Assembly (NCBI GenBank): GCA_023301785.1 | Contig: JALZUF010000142.1 | Span: forward strand, 1-27,246 | Direction of reading: 5' to 3' | DNA: 27,246 bases | Source of the DNA: Alphaproteobacteria bacterium | GTDB lineage: Bacteria > Pseudomonadota > Alphaproteobacteria > Micavibrionales > Micavibrionaceae | Shown: positions 23,967-27,246 of the stretch, piece by piece | Position numbering within the stretch: the first letter of the stretch is position 1 | Layout of the letters: each line of letters begins with the position of its first letter | Position numbers and translations under genes: made by a program | Notes under the pieces: generated by a model | The model's database searches: none | The model's input: only the letters and a program-made list of their open reading frames with translations | What the model was told of the DNA's origin: nothing

Positions 23967-24944
23967 ATGTCTGATAATGCTTTTGACCCTACACAAAAAA
24001 TAAAATCAATGCCACAGAATGTTTCATCTAGTCCCAACGGTAAAGAAAAGAGCGCAAGCGATGCCAATGATGCGCGCTCGCCGAAGCGTATAGAGCCTAG
24101 ATCAATGCCCATGAAGCCGGGCTTTTACCTTGTGGCAACGCCCATTGGAAACTTGCGCGATATAACGTTTCGCGCGCTGGATATCCTGTCTTCCGTTGAT
24201 TTGATCATATGTGAAGACACGCGTGTGACAGGCAAAATCATGAATGCCTATGGCTTTAAGAAAAAGATGCAGGTCTATAATGACCACAGCACCGATGGCC
24301 AGCGTGAAAACTTAATTAAAATTGTGAAAGAAGGGCAATCTATTGCCGTCCTCAGCGATGCAGGAACACCGCTGGTTTCTGATCCGGGATATAAACTGGT
24401 ACGCGGCGCGGTCGAAGCAGAGCTTTATGTAACTTCCATTCCGGGGCCAAATGCGGCACTTCCTGCGCTACAACTATCTGGTCTACCAACCGATCAGTTC
24501 TCGTTTTTAGGATTCTTGCCGCCAAAAACAACGGCGCGTCAGACAGCCTTACAAAAATGGGAAGGCGTGCAGGGCAGTCTTATTATATATGAAACAGGGC
24601 CGCGTCTCCTCGACAGCCTCCAAGATATGCAAAAAACTATGGGCAACCGCGAGGCCGCTGTCACACGTGAGCTAACGAAGATGTATGAAGAAGTTCGCCG
24701 TGGCACGCTTTCTGATCTGATTGTTCATTACACAAAGTCTGGCCCACCCAAGGGAGAGATCGTTGTGGTACTTGGCCCACCTGTTGCCGAGATTGTTTCA
24801 ACCGAAAGCATCGAAAAACAAATTCAAAGCGCATTGCAAAAAATGTCAGTTCGCGACGCCGCCGAAATGGTTGCCAAAGCGACAGGCAAGCCTAAGAGAG
24901 CCATTTATACTTTAGCGCTCAAGCTTGCGAGCGATATGAAATAA
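23967..24944 (+). CDS. rsmI: 16S rRNA (cytidine(1402)-2'-O)-methyltransferase RsmI
   Basis: RsmI methylates the 2'-OH of C1402 in 16S rRNA with S-adenosylmethionine. It is a tetrapyrrole-methylase-fold protein with YLVATPIGNLRDITFRALDIL, ICEDTR, AVLSDAGTPLVSDPGYKLV and SIPGPNAALPALQLSGLP, all RsmI hallmarks. The frame carries about 48 extra N-terminal residues rich in Ser, Asn, Asp and Lys before the conserved part. The real start could be ATG 24105 or 24111, which would lengthen the gap to the divergent lipoprotein gene. The yraN gene starts four bases after the stop. Function is sure; the start is not. Confidence 0.94.
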   Translation: MSDNAFDPTQKIKSMPQNVSSSPNGKEKSASDANDARSPKRIEPRSMPMKPGFYLVATPIGNLRDITFRALDILSSVDLIICEDTRVTGKIMNAYGFKKKMQVYNDHSTDGQRENLIKIVKEGQSIAVLSDAGTPLVSDPGYKLVRGAVEAELYVTSIPGPNAALPALQLSGLPTDQFSFLGFLPPKTTARQTALQKWEGVQGSLIIYETGPRLLDSLQDMQKTMGNREAAVTRELTKMYEEVRRGTLSDLIVHYTKSGPPKGEIVVVLGPPVAEIVSTESIEKQIQSALQKMSVRDAAEMVAKATGKPKRAIYTLALKLASDMK

Positions 24945-24948
24945 TAGC

Positions 24949-25335
24949 ATGAGCACTCGTAAGGAAAAGCATAAAGCTAAAACTTACGATCAAGGTGTAA
25001 AAGCCGAACGTGCCGCCGCCAACTGGCTCAGGCTTAAAGGCTATAAAATCTTAGAAGAGCGTTATAAAACCCAATATGGCGAAATTGATTTGATCATAAG
25101 CAAGGGCAATATGATTGCGTTTGTAGAAGTCAAAGCCAGAAAAACCAAAGCCGAAGCCTTGGAAAGCGTTACCCCGAAAATGCAAGGCCGCATTACCAAT
25201 GCCGCGCTACATTATATAAGTCAAAATAACCTCACCACCTTTGACTTCAGGTTTGATGTTGTGTCGGTTATGCCGTCCGTCCTTGGGATGGTCACAATTC
25301 AGCATCTAGACAATGCATGGCAGGCACAGGCATAA
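24949..25335 (+). CDS. yraN: UPF0102/YraN family endonuclease-like protein
   Basis: A 128-residue protein with the restriction-endonuclease-like fold of the YraN family. The active-site pattern is visible as YGEIDLI (Glu and Asp) and FVEVKAR (Glu-x-Lys). A Lys-rich start and the RAAANWLRLKGYKILEERYK helix are typical. The cellular role is not firmly known; links to recombination or DNA processing have been proposed for relatives. It lies four bases after rsmI and eight bases before the BON lipoprotein start, within a four-gene operon. Confidence 0.92.
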   Translation: MSTRKEKHKAKTYDQGVKAERAAANWLRLKGYKILEERYKTQYGEIDLIISKGNMIAFVEVKARKTKAEALESVTPKMQGRITNAALHYISQNNLTTFDFRFDVVSVMPSVLGMVTIQHLDNAWQAQA

Positions 25336-25343
25336 TATTACCT

Positions 25344-26195
25344 ATGATTCGAAATAAACTCACGCTCACACTCCTTATCTCTCCTTTACTACTCGGTGGT
25401 TGTACTGGCATTGGTCTTGCCACAGGCGCGGCGGCCGTCACAGGAATCTCTGCCGCACAAGAAGGCGGTATTCCAGGGGCGATTGATGATGCGAAGATTA
25501 AGCTACGTATTAACGAGATGTGGTTTCAAAATGATGTTGAAGCCTTCAGCAAGCTGAGTACAACAATAGATCAAGGGCGTGTTCTTCTAACGGGTGTCGT
25601 TCAAAAACCTGAACAACGTGTCGAAGCGGTTCGCTTGGCATGGAAAGTGCCAGAAGTGAAACAGGTAATGAACGAAATTCGCGTCGCGAAAAGTGAAGGC
25701 GTTACAGGGTTTGTTAAAGATAAATGGATTACGTCACGCTTACGCGGTTCATTAACATTGGATCGTTCGGTGCAATCCATTAATTACTCAATTGATACAG
25801 TACAAGGCATCATTTATTTGATGGGTGTTGCACAAAACCAAGCCGAATTAAATCGTGTGATTGAAACGGCACGAACAATTTCTGGCGTGAAGCAAGTCGT
25901 TAGCTACGTGAAGCTAGCGGGTGAGCCAATGCAAGGTGAATCTAAAGCGCAAGCATTAACCGAACCAAATGTTGCGGCGCAACCAATTAAACGTGAAGTA
26001 ACAACTGCGCCACAACAATTACGACCATCGGAATCGCAAGCTACATCCCAGACTCAATATGTGCCATACAAGCCTGTCTTTGATACGCCAGTGCAAAATA
26101 CAAATATAAAATCTGAACCTGTGGAGGCCATAGAAGTTCCCGCACGCAGTATCCCTGAGAACGCGCCATCTATCGAAGATCAATATTACAGATAG
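25344..26195 (+). CDS. BON-domain outer-membrane lipoprotein, DolP (YraP)-like
   Basis: A lipoprotein with signal MIRNKLTLTLLISPLLLGGC (lipidated Cys20), then two BON domains: about 48-118 (RINEMWFQNDVE to VMNEIRV) and about 127-200 (WITSRLRGSL to VVSYVKLAG). A Gln/Pro/Glu-rich tail of about 80 residues follows that E. coli DolP lacks. DolP keeps the outer membrane intact and binds anionic lipids. An upstream in-frame ATG at 25317 would place nine residues before the signal; the lipobox fit makes 25344 the better start. The sirB1-like gene begins three bases after the stop. Confidence 0.88.
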   Translation: MIRNKLTLTLLISPLLLGGCTGIGLATGAAAVTGISAAQEGGIPGAIDDAKIKLRINEMWFQNDVEAFSKLSTTIDQGRVLLTGVVQKPEQRVEAVRLAWKVPEVKQVMNEIRVAKSEGVTGFVKDKWITSRLRGSLTLDRSVQSINYSIDTVQGIIYLMGVAQNQAELNRVIETARTISGVKQVVSYVKLAGEPMQGESKAQALTEPNVAAQPIKREVTTAPQQLRPSESQATSQTQYVPYKPVFDTPVQNTNIKSEPVEAIEVPARSIPENAPSIEDQYYR

Positions 26196-26198
26196 ATT

Positions 26199-27056
26199 AT
26201 GCCAGATAGTTTCCCTGAAGATGAATATCTGCAAATACTAACGAAATACGGCGCTGGGCCTGACCAAGATATAGATCTGGCAGAATGTGCTATTCTTATG
26301 GCGGCACTCGATAATCAAACATTGTCGATTGATCGTTACAAAAACCATATACAAAAATTAATTAAAGATGTTGGCGCACGCCATCAAGATTTGTTAGGTG
26401 AGGGTGCAACAGATGATGCCGCCACCCAGCTCGCCGCGCTTAAACACATCATTGCTGATGAAAATGAATATGCGGGTGATGAAGAAAATTATGATGATCT
26501 ACAAAACGTTAATCTTATCCGCGTTATTGAACGTCGAAAAGGAATGCCTGTTGCGTTGGCCCTCATTTATATTCACGTAGGTTTGGCGCAAGGTTGGCAA
26601 GTGGAAGCCTTAAGCTTTCCTGCGCATGTTGTCTGCCGTATGGAAAAAAATGGTGCGCGTTTGCTGTTTGATCCGTTCCAGCAATGTAATCTTCTTCAGG
26701 CCGCAGATTTGCGTAATATGCTTAAGACACTGATCAGTCCTGAGGCCGAACTTTCAACTGATTATTATAATGCGGCTTCAAAACGTGAAGTCCTTATTCG
26801 CCTGCAAAACAATATTAAGCTTCGCCAAGTTGAAAGTGAAGATTATGAGGGTGCTATCAAGACCATTGAAACGATGCGCTTACTCGATCCAAATGAATAT
26901 CGTTTGTTATTCGATGCTGGGGTTTTATATGCCCGCACCAGTCAGGCCTTGGCGGCGATCACCGCACTTGAAAGCTATATTGATCTAACCCCTGATAAAG
27001 AGGCTCAATACGATGCTTTGGCTTTATTGCGCCAAATCAAGGATGATCTGCATTAG
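26199..27056 (+). CDS. SirB1-family transglutaminase-like/TPR protein
   Basis: A 285-residue cytoplasmic protein. The transglutaminase-like half (about 30-190) has NLIRVIERRKGMPVALALIYI, SFPAHVVCRM and LFDPFQ, which are the SirB1 family landmarks; the Cys-His-Asp triad of true transglutaminases is not evident. The C-terminal half (about 205-283) is a pair of TPR-like helix repeats (EDYEGAIKTIETMRLLDPNEYRLLFDAGVLYA). The biochemical role of the family is not known to me. It is the last gene of the rsmI-yraN-BON operon, separated from the BON gene by three bases. Confidence 0.87.
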   Translation: MPDSFPEDEYLQILTKYGAGPDQDIDLAECAILMAALDNQTLSIDRYKNHIQKLIKDVGARHQDLLGEGATDDAATQLAALKHIIADENEYAGDEENYDDLQNVNLIRVIERRKGMPVALALIYIHVGLAQGWQVEALSFPAHVVCRMEKNGARLLFDPFQQCNLLQAADLRNMLKTLISPEAELSTDYYNAASKREVLIRLQNNIKLRQVESEDYEGAIKTIETMRLLDPNEYRLLFDAGVLYARTSQALAAITALESYIDLTPDKEAQYDALALLRQIKDDLH

Positions 27057-27096
27057 GGAAATTAAAGGCTTTTAATTAAGGCCAAATCTTGAATAA

Positions 27097-27122
27097 AAGG
27101 GGGTAATGTTATGTACCCCCTT
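27097..27122 (+). terminator. Strong hairpin after the sirB1-like gene, candidate terminator
   Basis: AAGGGGGTA (27097-27105) pairs perfectly with TACCCCCTT (27114-27122) around an eight-base loop. Only TT follows before GTCAC, so it lacks the usual T run; it may be an inefficient terminator or an mRNA 3'-end protector. Confidence 0.5.
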
Positions 27123-27190
27123 GTCACTAGACGAACTAAGGTTTAAAAATAGAATCATAATTAATACGCTTATTTGAAGGAGCCTCATAA

Positions 27191-27246
27191 ATGCGCACAC
27201 GCACTAAATTATCAAAGTACCTAATGATTGCTATCATTCCGTTGGC
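27191..27246 (+). CDS. Start of an exported protein, truncated by the window edge
   Basis: An ATG at 27191 with a strong ribosome site AAGGAG at 27177-27182 opens a frame that runs off the end. The 18 visible residues (MRTRTKLSKYLMIAIIPL) are a basic stretch followed by a hydrophobic one, as in a signal peptide or membrane anchor. Nothing more can be said about its function. Confidence 0.6.
   Translation, partial: MRTRTKLSKYLMIAIIPL

Overview
The window looks like chromosomal DNA of a low-to-moderate GC alphaproteobacterium. I infer this from gene content: OxyR with AhpC/AhpD, a TetR-type regulator, fused MnmC, and an LpoA-like/RsmI/YraN/BON block. A Micavibrio-like or other deep-branching lineage is possible, but the sequence alone does not settle it. 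I see no rRNA, tRNA, insertion sequence, phage gene or CRISPR array. Genes are packed tightly; most tail-to-tail neighbours overlap or are separated by one base.

Layout. (1) 1-2394: two tandem secreted trypsin-like/PDZ (HtrA-type) proteases, followed tail-to-tail by an unrecognised hydrophilic protein. (2) 3.0-5.2 kb: a 250-base leader and the GDP-L-fucose genes gmd and fcl. (3) 5.2-11.5 kb: an M3 zinc oligopeptidase, the bifunctional tRNA wobble-uridine enzyme MnmC, a WecA-like polyprenyl-phosphate sugar-phosphate transferase and a glutamate/aspartate-type symporter. (4) 11.6-13.3 kb: an exported EF-hand protein, an ECF-like sigma factor and a small one-helix membrane protein (candidate anti-sigma), then a basic orphan. 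(5) 13.4-14.9 kb: the tRNA uridine hydroxylase TrhO and an orphan. (6) 14.9-17.8 kb: a peroxide-defence block. OxyR is divergent from ahpC, a nitroreductase and ahpD. A near-consensus OxyR operator lies between oxyR and ahpC, a long RNA hairpin between ahpC and the nitroreductase, and a terminator after ahpD. (7) 17.8-20.8 kb: an MscS-type channel, glyoxalase I, a small exported protein and a TetR regulator. (8) 21.0-22.7 kb: a RimK-like ATP-grasp ligase directly followed by an aspartate/glutamate racemase of the E. coli T83/C197 type. (9) 22.7-27.1 kb: an LpoA-like lipoprotein divergent from rsmI-yraN-BON lipoprotein-sirB1, resembling the E. coli lpoA/rsmI/yraN/dolP locus. The window ends in the first 18 codons of a further exported protein.

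How the parts work together. Peroxide sensing and removal (OxyR, AhpC, AhpD), methylglyoxal detoxification (GloA), envelope quality control (HtrA pair, LpoA-like, BON lipoprotein, MscS) and surface glycan supply (Gmd, Fcl, WecA-like) give the region a stress and envelope flavour. The least explained units are the EF-hand/sigma/membrane-protein operon, the ligase-racemase pair and the ahpC intercistronic hairpin.
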